Shown: piece after piece, positions 46,392-55,284 of the stretch | Layout: the number at the start of each line of letters is the position of its first letter | Numbering within the stretch: position 1 is the stretch's first letter | From: Hyphomicrobium sp. | Lineage (GTDB): Bacteria > Pseudomonadota > Alphaproteobacteria > Rhizobiales > Hyphomicrobiaceae | Length of the DNA: 64,000 nt | Assembly (NCBI GenBank): GCA_003987725.1 | Contig: RXJH01000003.1 | Coordinates: forward strand, 1 to 64,000 | Direction of reading: 5' to 3' | Position numbers and translations under genes: made by a program | Notes under the pieces: model-generated | The model's input: only the letters and a program-made list of their open reading frames with translations | The model's database searches: none | Told to the model about the DNA's origin: nothing

Positions 46392-47273
46392 ATGTCTATC
46401 CACGTCAAGCGCCGCCGGCTCATGGCGCCGGACATCACCGCCCTGAAGGGCGGTGAACCAATCGTTGCGCTCACGTCCTATCACGCGCACACGGCGGCGA
46501 TCGCCGACAACCACTGCGATTTCCTGCTCGTCGGCGACAGCCTCGGCATGGTGATGCACGGCTTCGAAACAACCGTGCCTGTGCCGCTCGAATTGATGAT
46601 CATGCACGGTCAGGCAGTCGTCAGGGGTTCAAAGCGTGCCCTCGTCGTCGTCGATATGCCGTTCGGTACCTATGAGGAAAGTCCCTCAATGGCCTTTCGC
46701 AACGCTGCGAAAGTCATGAAGGAAACCGATTGCGGCGGCGTGAAGCTCGAAGGCGGCCGGCGCATGGCGGAAACGATCCGCTACCTCGTCGATCGCGGCA
46801 TACCGGTCATGGCGCACATCGGTTTGACGCCTCAGTCGGTGAACGTGCTCGGCGGATTCAAGACGCAGGGCCGCACGATCGATCAGTGGCAAGCCATCGA
46901 AGAGGACGCACGCCTTGTCGCCGAGGCTGGAGCATTCGCCGTCGTTCTCGAAGCGATGACCGCACCGCTCGCCGAACAGATTACCAAGGCGATACCCATT
47001 CCAACTGTCGGCATCGGCGCCTCAGCGGGCTGCGACGGCCAGATTCTCGTCATGGAGGATATGCTGGGCCTGTCGCCGCACGTCCCGAAATTCGTGAAGA
47101 AATTCGGCGCGATCGGCGCGGCCATCGACAGCGCGATAGCCTCATATGCCGCGGAGGTCCGCGGTCGGACGTTCCCTGCGAAAGAGCATACATACAGTCT
47201 GAAGAACGACGAGGCCGAGCCGTCGCTGGCTGCGGCCCGAGCCACGAAAAAGCCCAAGACCACGAGCACTTAG
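46392..47273 (+). CDS. panB: 3-methyl-2-oxobutanoate hydroxymethyltransferase
   Basis: Makes ketopantoate for coenzyme A from ketoisovalerate and methylene-THF. TIM barrel with metal ligands in [12 protein letters not shown], plus [29 protein letters not shown] and [17 protein letters not shown] 46392 with GGAG upstream is chosen over an in-frame TTG 45 bp earlier. No panC lies beside it. Confidence 0.95.
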   Translation: MSIHVKRRRLMAPDITALKGGEPIVALTSYHAHTAAIADNHCDFLLVGDSLGMVMHGFETTVPVPLELMIMHGQAVVRGSKRALVVVDMPFGTYEESPSMAFRNAAKVMKETDCGGVKLEGGRRMAETIRYLVDRGIPVMAHIGLTPQSVNVLGGFKTQGRTIDQWQAIEEDARLVAEAGAFAVVLEAMTAPLAEQITKAIPIPTVGIGASAGCDGQILVMEDMLGLSPHVPKFVKKFGAIGAAIDSAIASYAAEVRGRTFPAKEHTYSLKNDEAEPSLAAARATKKPKTTST

Positions 47274-47428
47274 CGGTGCAAGGCCAAGGTTTAAGTACGC
47301 TTGCACAAAGGAAACTTCGGGCGAGGGCTTGCTCGGAGCGCCCGCTCCGCTATCTATGCCCCGCTAGCCGGGCTGATCGTGAGAATATTCTCCAACAGTC
47401 CCGGCAACTGAATGAGGTTTGAGAGTTA

Positions 47429-48196
47429 ATGGCCGACGATAATGACAGTCTGCTCCGCGAGGTCCAGGAGGAACTCCGCCGCGAGCAGATGCAGAAAATC
47501 TGGCAGCGTTACAACGGCCTGATCCTGGGCGCCGCGGTGCTCATCGTTCTTGCTGTGGCAGGCTACAAAGTCCTCGAAACGCGCCGCATTACGGCCGCCG
47601 AGACGGGCGGAGCCGAATTCACGGCCGCCGAAAGCCTCAGCGATCAGAAAAAGAAGGACGAGGCGGCGAAGGCCTTCCAGGCGATCGCGGACAGCGGTCC
47701 GGCCGGCTACGCCGCGCTCGCAAAGCTGCAGCTGGCTGGTGCGCAGGTCAAAGAAGGCAAGACGGCGGATGCCGTTGCAACCTACGATTCGCTTGCGAAG
47801 CAGCCTGGCGCCGATGATCTGTTGAAAACCTTCGCTCAACTGCAGGCCGCATCCATACGGATGGCAGATGCGGACTATCAGGAAATCCAGAATCGCTTGA
47901 CACCTCTCATCGGCGAGAACGCGCCCTACGATAAGAGCGCGCGCGAATTGCTCGGGATTGCTGCGTTCAAGGCAAAGAAGTTCGATGAGGCACGCAAGTA
48001 CCTGGAACCGCTGCTTCTCGACCCGAATGCCTCAGATGCGCTGCAGGAGCGTGTTAAAGTCATAATGTCGGGCATAGCTGCCGACGAGGTTGCCGCGAAT
48101 GCGCCGCCAGCCACGACGCCACCGCCGGCAACGGCAGCCGAGCCTGCAAAGCCTGCCGAGCCGGCAAAGACGGAAGCGGGCGCCGATAAGAAGTAG
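47429..48196 (+). CDS. YfgM-like TPR membrane protein
   Basis: 255 aa: a short charged cytoplasmic start, one membrane helix (31-48), then a periplasmic TPR_21 domain (60-210) and an Ala/Pro tail. In E. coli YfgM is a chaperone-network partner of the Sec translocon and PpiD. The following genes bamB and der have the same order as in E. coli, which supports the assignment. Confidence 0.88.
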   Translation: MADDNDSLLREVQEELRREQMQKIWQRYNGLILGAAVLIVLAVAGYKVLETRRITAAETGGAEFTAAESLSDQKKKDEAAKAFQAIADSGPAGYAALAKLQLAGAQVKEGKTADAVATYDSLAKQPGADDLLKTFAQLQAASIRMADADYQEIQNRLTPLIGENAPYDKSARELLGIAAFKAKKFDEARKYLEPLLLDPNASDALQERVKVIMSGIAADEVAANAPPATTPPPATAAEPAKPAEPAKTEAGADKK

Positions 48197-48225
48197 GACC
48201 GCGAAGCGGTGAGGGGAGAACGGGG

Positions 48226-49572
48226 TTGAGCAAAGGGGGACTTGAGATACGTTTCGGCGCGTCGTCGCTTTTGGCGATCGCCGCGGCCCTCTTGCTTGGC
48301 GGCTGCGCTGGTGATGGTCCGTCTCTGCCGAAGATGAGCGAGCTCAACCCGTTCAAGGAAAAGCAGACGCCCTTGCCCGGCCGCCGCATTCCGATCGTTG
48401 ACACGACGGAGAGCATCTCCGCCAATCTGGCGGATGCAAACAAGCCGGTCGTTATCCCGTCGCCACGCGCGAACGATACATGGTCGCAGCCCGGCGGCGA
48501 GCCGGGCAACGCGCCCGGGAATCTCGCGCTCAACGGATCGCTCCATCAGACCTGGAGTGCAAGCGCCGGCCAAGGATCTTCGAAAACCGGCCGCGTGACG
48601 GCGAGCCCGATCATATTCGACGGCCGCATCTACACGCTTGATGCGGCGGCGAATGTCGCGGCCTTCTCGCTCTCGGGCTCGAGCGTCTTCACCATCTCGA
48701 CGAAGCCCGAAACGACCGTTGGTCTCGGCGGCTACGGGGGCGGTCTCGCCGCCGAAAACGGCCGCCTGTATGTCGCGAACGGCTACGGCGTCGTCGCCGC
48801 GCTCGACCCGGCGTCGGGCAAATCGATCTGGACGAAAAACCTCGACGTTCCGGTGCGTGCCGCGCCGACCGCATCCGGCGACCGGCTCTACATCATCACG
48901 ATCGATGGCAGGTTCTATTGCTTGAACGGAGTTGATGGAGCTGAGGTCTGGTCCGCCCGCGGACTGCCGCAGAGCGCCAGCTTGATGACGTCGTCGAGCC
49001 CCGCCGTCGATCAGGACGTTGTTGTCGTGCCGTACCCTTCGGGGGACATCATGGCGTTCAAGTTGACGGACGGATCGACCGTCTGGACCGAAAATCTCTC
49101 GCGCACCCGCCAGACCTCGCAGATCGCTTCGATGAGCGACGTCGCGCGCCCCGCGATCGACAATGGAACTGTCTACGCCATCGGTCACGCCGGACGCATG
49201 ATCGCCACCCACGCCAAGAACGGTGATCGCGTGTGGTCTGCGAACATTCCCGGCGCAGAGCCGCCATGGGTCGCAGGCGACGCCGTTTACGTCGTCGACA
49301 CGAGTGGTCGCCTCATGGCGCTGAATCGCGCCGATGGGAAGACGCGCTGGACGACGCAGCTGCCTGCGGCAAAGAGTTATTCGGGTCCCGTCATGGCCGC
49401 TGGCACCCTGTGGCTGGCGTCGAGCAAGGGCGATATTGTCAGCGTTGACGCAGCAACCGGTAAGGTTGGCGGCCAGCTGAGCGTCGGTGAAACGGTTTAT
49501 ATTCCGCCGATCGTGGCCCAGGGCAAAATGTTCGTATTGACCGATTCGGCGAAACTGATCGCCCTCAACTGA
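48226..49572 (+). CDS. bamB: Outer-membrane assembly lipoprotein BamB
   Basis: Lipoprotein signal with lipobox LLGGC (Cys27), then an eight-bladed PQQ-like beta-propeller (repeats such as GKSIWTKNL, GAEVWSARG, GSTVWTENL, GKTRWTTQL). It assists the BAM complex in outer-membrane protein folding. TTG 48226 with AGGGGAG upstream. Between yfgM and der, 29 bp after the former. Confidence 0.92.
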   Translation: MSKGGLEIRFGASSLLAIAAALLLGGCAGDGPSLPKMSELNPFKEKQTPLPGRRIPIVDTTESISANLADANKPVVIPSPRANDTWSQPGGEPGNAPGNLALNGSLHQTWSASAGQGSSKTGRVTASPIIFDGRIYTLDAAANVAAFSLSGSSVFTISTKPETTVGLGGYGGGLAAENGRLYVANGYGVVAALDPASGKSIWTKNLDVPVRAAPTASGDRLYIITIDGRFYCLNGVDGAEVWSARGLPQSASLMTSSSPAVDQDVVVVPYPSGDIMAFKLTDGSTVWTENLSRTRQTSQIASMSDVARPAIDNGTVYAIGHAGRMIATHAKNGDRVWSANIPGAEPPWVAGDAVYVVDTSGRLMALNRADGKTRWTTQLPAAKSYSGPVMAAGTLWLASSKGDIVSVDAATGKVGGQLSVGETVYIPPIVAQGKMFVLTDSAKLIALN

Positions 49573-49660
49573 GAATTGAGCTAGGAGGTCGACGTCAGCT
49601 TTCCGCTTCTGGGCGGCGAGACTGCGATCCCCCAGCAATCATTCTCATGTCGGCTCTCTT

Positions 49661-51070
49661 TTGACTCTCCCTGATCACATTCCCGTCGTCGCCATCGTGG
49701 GCCGCCCGAACGTCGGCAAGTCGACCCTGTTCAACCGTCTGACCGGAACGCGCGCGGCGCTGGTCTCCGATCTGCCGGGCCTGACGCGCGATCGCCGCGA
49801 AGGAACCGCGGATATCTTCGGCAACGAAATTCGCCTCGTCGACACCGCGGGCCTCGAAGAGGCGCAGCGCGGCTCGATTGCTGACCGCATGCGCAAGCAA
49901 TCCGAGCAGGCCATAACCTCGGCCGATCTCATTCTTTTCGTCATCGATGCGCGCGCGGGCGTCACGGCCTCCGACAAGGAATTCGCCCGCATCGCCCGCC
50001 AGTCTGGAAAGCCGGTCGTTCTGATTGCGAACAAGGCTGAAGGTCATAAGGGTACCGACGGCGTGCTCGACGCCTTCTCGCTCGGGCTCGGCGCACCGAT
50101 TGCGATCTCTGCCGAGCACGGCGAAGGCATCGGCGACCTCGCCGACGACGTTCTGGCCGCTCTCGGACTGAAGGCTGCACCAACTTCCAAAAGGCGTCGG
50201 ACTGCCGATGCCGAAACGGCGGCCGGGAAGGCCGAGGAACAACCCGAGCGCGAGAAGCGCATTCGGGTCGCGATCGTCGGCCGTCCGAACGCCGGCAAAT
50301 CGACGCTCGTGAACGCGTTGCTCGGCGAAGACCGGATGATCACAGGTCCGGAGCCAGGGCTGACGCGCGACAGCGTCTCGAGCGACTTCGAATACAAGGG
50401 TCAAGCGATCCGCCTTTTCGATACCGCCGGACTTCGCCGCAAAGCCAAGATCACGGAGACGGCGGAGAAGCTGTCGGCAAGCGACGCTGTTCGCTCCATC
50501 CGCTTCGCTGAAGTCGTCGTGCTTTTGATCGATGCCGAACGGCCGTTCGAGCACCAGGATCTGACGATCGGCCACCGCGTCACCGAAGAGGGCCGCGCCC
50601 TTGTCGTTGCCATCAACAAATGGGACCTGGTCCCCGAAAAGCAGAAGACGCTGCGCGAACTCAAGGCCCGCGTAGCCGAGAGCCTGGCGCAGGTTCCGGG
50701 AGTTCCGCTCATCGCGATATCAGCGCGCTCGGAGAGCGGGCTGGATCATCTGATGTCGGCGATCGCGAAAACGTATGAGACTTGGAATCGCCGTGTTTCG
50801 ACGCCGCAACTCAACCGCTGGCTTGAAGGCGCGCTGAGCCGTCACTCGCCGCCGGCCGTACACGGACGCCGCATCAAGATCCGTTACGTCACGCAGCCTT
50901 CGACCCGTCCGCCGACGTTCGTTGCCTTCTCGCAGCGCGCGGAAGCGCTGCCTCAGTCCTATGTAAAGTACCTGACGAACTCTCTGCGCGAGACGTTCGA
51001 TCTTCCCGGCGTTCCGATTCGCTTCAGTCTCCGCTCAGGCGACAATCCGTTCGCGCCGACGAAGCGCTGA
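49661..51070 (+). CDS. der: Ribosome biogenesis GTPase Der
   Basis: Two tandem GTPase domains acting in 50S subunit maturation. P-loops are GRPNVGKST near residue 10 and GRPNAGKST near 207. The first domain has DTAGLEE and NKAEG, and the second DTAGLRR and NKWD, followed by the C-terminal KH-like domain (RRIKIRYVTQ). 469 aa. TTG 49661 lacks a good ribosome site but no better start exists. Confidence 0.96.
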   Translation: MTLPDHIPVVAIVGRPNVGKSTLFNRLTGTRAALVSDLPGLTRDRREGTADIFGNEIRLVDTAGLEEAQRGSIADRMRKQSEQAITSADLILFVIDARAGVTASDKEFARIARQSGKPVVLIANKAEGHKGTDGVLDAFSLGLGAPIAISAEHGEGIGDLADDVLAALGLKAAPTSKRRRTADAETAAGKAEEQPEREKRIRVAIVGRPNAGKSTLVNALLGEDRMITGPEPGLTRDSVSSDFEYKGQAIRLFDTAGLRRKAKITETAEKLSASDAVRSIRFAEVVVLLIDAERPFEHQDLTIGHRVTEEGRALVVAINKWDLVPEKQKTLRELKARVAESLAQVPGVPLIAISARSESGLDHLMSAIAKTYETWNRRVSTPQLNRWLEGALSRHSPPAVHGRRIKIRYVTQPSTRPPTFVAFSQRAEALPQSYVKYLTNSLRETFDLPGVPIRFSLRSGDNPFAPTKR

Positions 51071-51209
51071 GCGCGGACTGCGCAACATCCTCTCTGCAAA
51101 TTGAAATCGTGCGAGCGATATGTCGTGCTCGCAACGAGGAAAAAAGTTATTTTTCGAATCAAGTTCGTCGCGTAGAGGACGCCAATCATGTAACGACGAG
51201 GGAAGACGA

Positions 51210-51470
51210 ATGAGAAAGCTTGATGCGGCGCTGATGTCAGTTGTTCTGGCAGCAGGGACTGCGCTTTTCGCTGGTGCGGCCGCGGCTGCCTACACCGCGA
51301 AAGTGAGACAGGCTTGCGCAGGAGACTATCAGAATTTCTGTTCTCAGTATTCACCCGAAAGCGCCGAACTTCGCCGGTGCATTGAGGCCAACAGAAAAGG
51401 CCTGACGCAGACCTGCGTGACGGCTCTGATCGATGCGGGCGAAGTTCCCGCGAAATATCTGAAGAAGTAG
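51210..51470 (+). CDS. Small exported Cys-rich-repeat protein (86 aa)
   Basis: A signal peptide (to about AAAAA, residue 26) is followed by a compact domain with four Cys: QACAGDYQNFC, ELRRCIEANRKGLTQTC. This resembles the cysteine-rich repeat of the GLG1 type, found in short periplasmic proteins of Hyphomicrobiales. ATG 51210 with GAGGGA upstream; the open frame above has no coding look. Function unknown. Confidence 0.78.
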   Translation: MRKLDAALMSVVLAAGTALFAGAAAAAYTAKVRQACAGDYQNFCSQYSPESAELRRCIEANRKGLTQTCVTALIDAGEVPAKYLKK

Positions 51471-51489
51471 AATCTGTAAGAAGATCGCA

Positions 51490-51533
51490 GCGGGCGGGAG
51501 CGCGCGGCTTTGGCCGTCACGCTCACCGCCCGC
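51490..51533 (+). terminator. Long GC-rich hairpin after the Cys-rich gene
   Basis: GCGGGCGG pairs with CCGCCCGC, extended inward by GAGCG/CGCTC with one bulge and an inner CGGC/GCCG. It starts 20 bases after the stop at 51470. Weak U-tract. Confidence 0.45.
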
Positions 51534-51666
51534 ACGGGCGTCAGCCGCATCAACTGGCGCCGCTCCGGACGGGGTTAGATAGGTGCCCCGGACCACAGTT
51601 CAAGACCTCCGTCCAACCAGCCCGCAAAATGTTGCGTTCTCGCCTCCGGTGCGCCATGCAAGCGGG

Positions 51667-52113
51667 ATGGACGTCTTTTTCTACCATCTCGAACAGCAGA
51701 CTCTGGAACGCGTCTTGCCGAGCCTCCTTGAGAAGACGCTCGCGCGCGGCTGGCGCGCCGTCGTCCAGGTCGGGAACGAGGAACGGCTCGAAGCGCTCGA
51801 TCAGGCGCTGTGGACCTACGCGGATGACAGCTTTCTGCCGCACGGAACGGCCCGCATAGGTCACGCGAGCGATCAGCCGGTTTATCTGACGCTGACCGAC
51901 GAGACGCCGAACGGCGCAGGCGTGCGCTTTCTCGTCGACGGCGCTGAAGCCCGCGAGTTCAAGGGAGCCGAAAGGTTTGTCTATGTCTTCGACGGGCACG
52001 ATCCCGATGCCGTCGCCACCGCGCGTGCCCAATGGAAAGCCGCGAAAGCCGCGGGATGCACCGTCACGTATTGGCAGCAATCGCAAACCGGGCGCTGGGA
52101 ACAGAAGGCCTGA
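51667..52113 (+). CDS. holC: DNA polymerase III chi subunit
   Basis: Chi links the clamp loader to SSB. From ATG 51667 the protein begins MDVFFYHLEQQTLERVLP, as the family does, and has LLEKTLARGWRAVVQ, LWTYADDSFLPHG and the C-terminal half with FVYVFDGHD. 148 aa. An in-frame GTG at 51583 would add 28 residues with no family match. Confidence 0.92.
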   Translation: MDVFFYHLEQQTLERVLPSLLEKTLARGWRAVVQVGNEERLEALDQALWTYADDSFLPHGTARIGHASDQPVYLTLTDETPNGAGVRFLVDGAEAREFKGAERFVYVFDGHDPDAVATARAQWKAAKAAGCTVTYWQQSQTGRWEQKA

Positions 52114-52167
52114 TGCAGTCTCGCCGCATCACCGCTCATCGCGGCTCATGAACTCGAGCATCGAAGC

Positions 52168-53010
52168 ATGAATTACCACCACGATTATCACGCCGGGAAT
52201 TTCGCCGATGTCCTGAAGCACGTCATCCTGGCGCGTGTCGTGACGTACATGAAGCAGAAGCCTCGGCCGTTCCGCGTGATCGATACGCATGGCGGCGCCG
52301 GTCGCTACGATCTCGCAGGAACAGAAGCCACCAAGACCGGCGAATGGCGCGACGGCATCGCCCGCCTGTTCGACGCCGAGTTGCCTCCGGCGGTTGCCGA
52401 GCTGCTCGCGCCCTATCTCGAAACCGTTCGCGCCATGAATGGGGCGGAACTCCGCTACTATCCGGGAAGTCCGCTCATCGCCCGGCATCTCATGCGGCCG
52501 GACGATGTGCTGATCGCCAACGAACTCCACGCCGACGACTTCGCGCGGCTGAAGGAAGAGCTTCGCCGCTTCAAGTCGACGACCGTTCTCAACATCGATG
52601 CCCGGCACGCGGTGAAGTCGTTGCTGCCGCCAAAGGAACGGCGTGGTCTCGTTCTGATCGATCCGCCGTTCGAGGAACGAAGCGAATTCGCCGACCTCGC
52701 AACGGCCGTCGGCGAGGCCCTGTCGCGCTTCGAAACCGGCACCTACGTCATCTGGTATCCGTTGAAGGATGAGGCTGCGGCGGACCGCTTCGTGGCGACG
52801 GCTACGTCGCGGGCCGGGCTCGAATTTCTCGATGTCAGGCTCGCTGTCATGAAGTCGTTTGCGGGCCTTGGGCTGACGGCTTCCGGCGTTCTCGTAATCA
52901 ATCCGCCATATATGCTCGAAGCGGAACTTGAGACGATTATGCCCGTGCTGAAAGATCAGCTGGCGGAGGGTTCTGGTGCGGCCTTCGAGCTGCGCAGCGC
53001 CGTTCAATAA
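52168..53010 (+). CDS. rlmJ: 23S rRNA adenine(2030)-N6-methyltransferase RlmJ
   Basis: 280 aa, starting MNYHHDYHAGNFADVLKH as RlmJ proteins do. SAM-binding region around VIDTHGGAGRYDL, catalytic NPPF-type motif LIDPPFEERSEF. Modifies A2030 of 23S rRNA, and is known to process DNA in some competent bacteria (ComJ name). It lies 54 bp after holC. Confidence 0.95.
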   Translation: MNYHHDYHAGNFADVLKHVILARVVTYMKQKPRPFRVIDTHGGAGRYDLAGTEATKTGEWRDGIARLFDAELPPAVAELLAPYLETVRAMNGAELRYYPGSPLIARHLMRPDDVLIANELHADDFARLKEELRRFKSTTVLNIDARHAVKSLLPPKERRGLVLIDPPFEERSEFADLATAVGEALSRFETGTYVIWYPLKDEAAADRFVATATSRAGLEFLDVRLAVMKSFAGLGLTASGVLVINPPYMLEAELETIMPVLKDQLAEGSGAAFELRSAVQ

Positions 53011-53041
53011 CGGCTCGATAGTTGCTGTGCAGCATTTCGTC

Positions 53042-53070
53042 TTGCAAGGTGCCCGTATTTACAGGATAAA
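53042..53070 (+). promoter_or_regulatory. Candidate promoter of the cold-shock gene
   Basis: TTGCAA at 53042 and GATAAA at 53065 with a 17-base spacer fit a sigma-70-type promoter. It would give a leader of about 175 bases before the ATG at 53251, the kind of long leader usual for cold-shock mRNAs. Confidence 0.35.
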
Positions 53071-53250
53071 TTGCCGCACGTTACGGCGGGCAGCGGCAAG
53101 GTAGCTCCCGACGCGTTCGACATGACCGGCGCGTATTTTTGCGATCCGGCAGGAGGCGCTTGGGATCATTCGGCTCCGAGGCCCGCCGCGGTGTCGATGC
53201 GAAGCTTTAATCGAGCTTCCATCTAATGCCGGGCCGCCAGGAGAGCATGT

Positions 53251-53466
53251 ATGCGCCAGACAGGTACCGTTAAATTTTATAATTCCCAGAAGGGCTACGG
53301 CTTCATCAAGCCGGATGCAGGGGGCAATGACGTTTTTGTGCATGTAACCGCAGTTGAGCGATCCGGCATCGGCGAGCTCAATGAGGGGATGCGAATTTCA
53401 TTTGAGACCGAGCCTGATAAACGCGGCAAAGGTCCAAAGGCCGTCGATCTCCAAAGAGCCGGCTGA
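53251..53466 (+). CDS. Cold-shock protein (CspA family)
   Basis: 71-aa single OB fold that binds single-stranded RNA. RNP1 KGYGFIKP and RNP2 DVFVHVTAV are intact. GGAG is 9 bases before ATG 53251. Predicted RNA chaperone. The long untranslated leader may regulate translation by temperature. Confidence 0.95.
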   Translation: MRQTGTVKFYNSQKGYGFIKPDAGGNDVFVHVTAVERSGIGELNEGMRISFETEPDKRGKGPKAVDLQRAG

Positions 53467-53858
53467 AGTTCGTTGCGACAAGCTTTGCTCGCGTCGCGGC
53501 TTTGGTCGCGGCGGCGAGATAGTGTTGGTTCGAGCATCGCTCATCGAATTCCCACGTTGCTCTGACGTACGACTGCGATCACTCGCTATCGATTTGATCT
53601 TCGCAGATGGGGAACAGCGCTCCGTCTGCTCTAGCGTTATGATGTGCGCGGTCGGTCCGAACGATTCGGGGGCGCACTTCGAAGCATTTGGCCTGTTCCA
53701 TATTTGGAAGCTTCGAATCCGAGGCTTTGAACAATCGTGCGACGAAGGCTGAATATCTGGGATGGGAAGCGGCTCGTCGGACAGCGCAACACCAGAAGCG
53801 CTTCATCCACGAGATCTCAGGTAGCGGCATCACGCATCGGTCCAGGGAGACTAGAAAC
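53467..53858. other. Intergenic region after the cold-shock gene
   Basis: No gene or RNA is supported. Open frames in it start inside the cold-shock gene or lack ribosome sites. I see no strong terminator or promoter. Confidence 0.5.
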
Positions 53859-54122
53859 ATGAAGACAATTATTTGCACGGGGCTCGTGGCGTTCGCAGCC
53901 ACGGTCGGAATGGCTTCAAGTTCGGCTTACGCGCGCTGTGTCCTCGCCGGCGGCGAGTCTGTCATGGTCACGGAAGACCTCGCGAAGTTCATGGCTGGTC
54001 AGGCGCTCAAGCATTCGATTGAAAACAACGGCTGGAAACCGCATGGCGCCGTGCGGGTTCAGTGCGATACGTCGTCGATCGGCTTGCCGCATTGCATGGC
54101 ACGGCAAAAGGCTTGCGGCTGA
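53859..54122 (+). CDS. Small exported protein (87 aa)
   Basis: Signal peptide to about AYA (residue 25), then a short mature domain with three Cys and GGESVMVTEDLAKFMAGQALKHSI, ending in CMARQKACG. AGGGAG lies before ATG 53859. Unknown family, probably periplasmic and disulfide-bonded. Confidence 0.7.
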   Translation: MKTIICTGLVAFAATVGMASSSAYARCVLAGGESVMVTEDLAKFMAGQALKHSIENNGWKPHGAVRVQCDTSSIGLPHCMARQKACG

Positions 54123-54166
54123 GTAGCTGTCAGCCTCCTGATGAAAGCGGGCCCTCGAAAAATATG

Positions 54167-54195
54167 ACTCGCCGGTTTGGCGCCGGCGAGTTTTT
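54167..54195. terminator. Strong bidirectional intrinsic terminator
   Basis: ACTCGCCGG-TTTGGCG-CCGGCGAGT is a perfect 9-bp stem followed by TTTTT on the plus strand. On the minus strand CATATTTTT follows. It lies between two convergent small genes and serves both. Confidence 0.8.
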
Positions 54196-54217
54196 CAATG
54201 CCTCAAGGCAGGCCGCA

Positions 54218-54496
54218 TCACTTGGCCGTCGCGTTGCGGGCAGCACCGACGATCGCCATCAGAAGACCGCCGCTGAAGCCGCATCCCAAGATCTGCGTGA
54301 TGATCGAAGTCTGATCGAGGCTGCCGGCCGTCGTCGGGAAGGCGAGTTCGAGAAGCTGGCCGCCGATCCCGCCGCCGACGATCCCCGCGATCGCATTGCC
54401 GAACGTGCCGAGACTCTGATTCTTGAGCAGGGCACCGGCGACGTTGCCGCCGAGAGCCCCGCTTATGAGCTGAATGATTAGGAGAGCATAATCCAT
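54218..54496 (-). CDS. Gly-rich small membrane protein (92 aa)
   Basis: Two or three hydrophobic helices with many Gly (LISGALGGNVAGALL, AIAGIVGGGIGGQLLELAF, GCGFSGGLLMAIVGA). GAGGAG 7-8 bases before ATG 54496. It resembles small transglycosylase-associated or channel-like membrane proteins but no family is certain. Confidence 0.75.
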   Translation of the reverse strand: MDYALLIIQLISGALGGNVAGALLKNQSLGTFGNAIAGIVGGGIGGQLLELAFPTTAGSLDQTSIITQILGCGFSGGLLMAIVGAARNATAK

Positions 54497-54792
54497 GCGC
54501 GATCTCCTCGAAGCCCGGCGGAGTGAACGGCGAACTGTCCGCAATTCCGCATGGACGATGCCTCGCGCAAGAATGCGCGCCGATGGTGGCAATCCTACAA
54601 CACGTGCCCTGTAAATCGTCCAGTCGCGGTTCGAAGCCCGTAAGTGAATTCGCCGATCCGTTGTCAAGAAGTGACAGCCTTGCGCCAATCGAGGCGCGCA
54701 ACCATTTCTTCAGCTCGACCAATGATAATTTCAGTATCTATTCGTTATAGAAACCCACTCCAGGTGAACGCCGGCGCAGAGAGGCTACAGCG

Positions 54793-55089
54793 ATGAAAAT
54801 CAAATTTATTTCGGCCATCGTTGCCAGTGCTTGGCTGGTCGGCATCGCAGCGCCGGTGATTGCCGCCGAAGGCGACCCGAATGGGTACGCCCTTCGTCAC
54901 AAGCGCGGCGGCTACTCCTACGACAAGTCGGAGTCGATCAACACTTACGGCAACCCGGCGCGCAGAAAGCGGCCCCCCGGCCCCCCGTCGTTCCGCGAGC
55001 AAACGATCGCCGGGCCGTTCGACAATAGCTTCTTCTTCGACTCGGGCGTGGGTAGCATCTGGGGCGGTAACTCGCCCTACATGCACTGA
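54793..55089 (+). CDS. Small exported protein, Gly/Pro/Tyr-rich (98 aa)
   Basis: Signal peptide to AAPVIAA (about 24), then a mature part with RHKRGGYSYDKSESINTYG, a Pro-rich RRKRPPGPPS and an aromatic tail (NSFFFDSG). AGAGG upstream of ATG 54793. No family recognised; probable periplasmic or surface protein. Confidence 0.7.
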   Translation: MKIKFISAIVASAWLVGIAAPVIAAEGDPNGYALRHKRGGYSYDKSESINTYGNPARRKRPPGPPSFREQTIAGPFDNSFFFDSGVGSIWGGNSPYMH

Positions 55090-55120
55090 TCTCTAGGTCA
55101 CTGGTTTTATTGAGCATAAT

Positions 55121-55144
55121 GGCGGCCAGACCACACTGGCCGCC
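55121..55144 (+). terminator. Hairpin after the 98-aa gene
   Basis: GGCGGCCAG-ACCACA-CTGGCCGCC, a perfect 9-bp stem 31 bases after the stop at 55089. U-tract poor. Confidence 0.5.
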
Positions 55145-55284
55145 GGGATTCTGTGAATTCTCCCCGCCCCGGGCGACAAACCTGTCAACTGGTGCCGATG
55201 CGCCACTCGCCCTCGTCTTGCCATTGTGCTGACAATAGAAAGACAGCCTGATCTCAAGGTGGGGCTTTGAGGGAGAATTACGTT

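Noticed and set aside
47334-47349. Small hairpin CGGAGC/GCTCCG between panB and yfgM as a terminator
   Set aside because: Only 6 bp, no U-tract, and 60 bases after the stop; too weak to call.
47926-49638. 570-codon minus-strand open frame
   Set aside because: It is antisense to yfgM and bamB. Composition is shadow-like and there is no ribosome site.
53354-53752. Plus-strand 132-codon frame after the cold-shock gene
   Set aside because: It begins inside the cold-shock gene in another frame and lacks a ribosome site.
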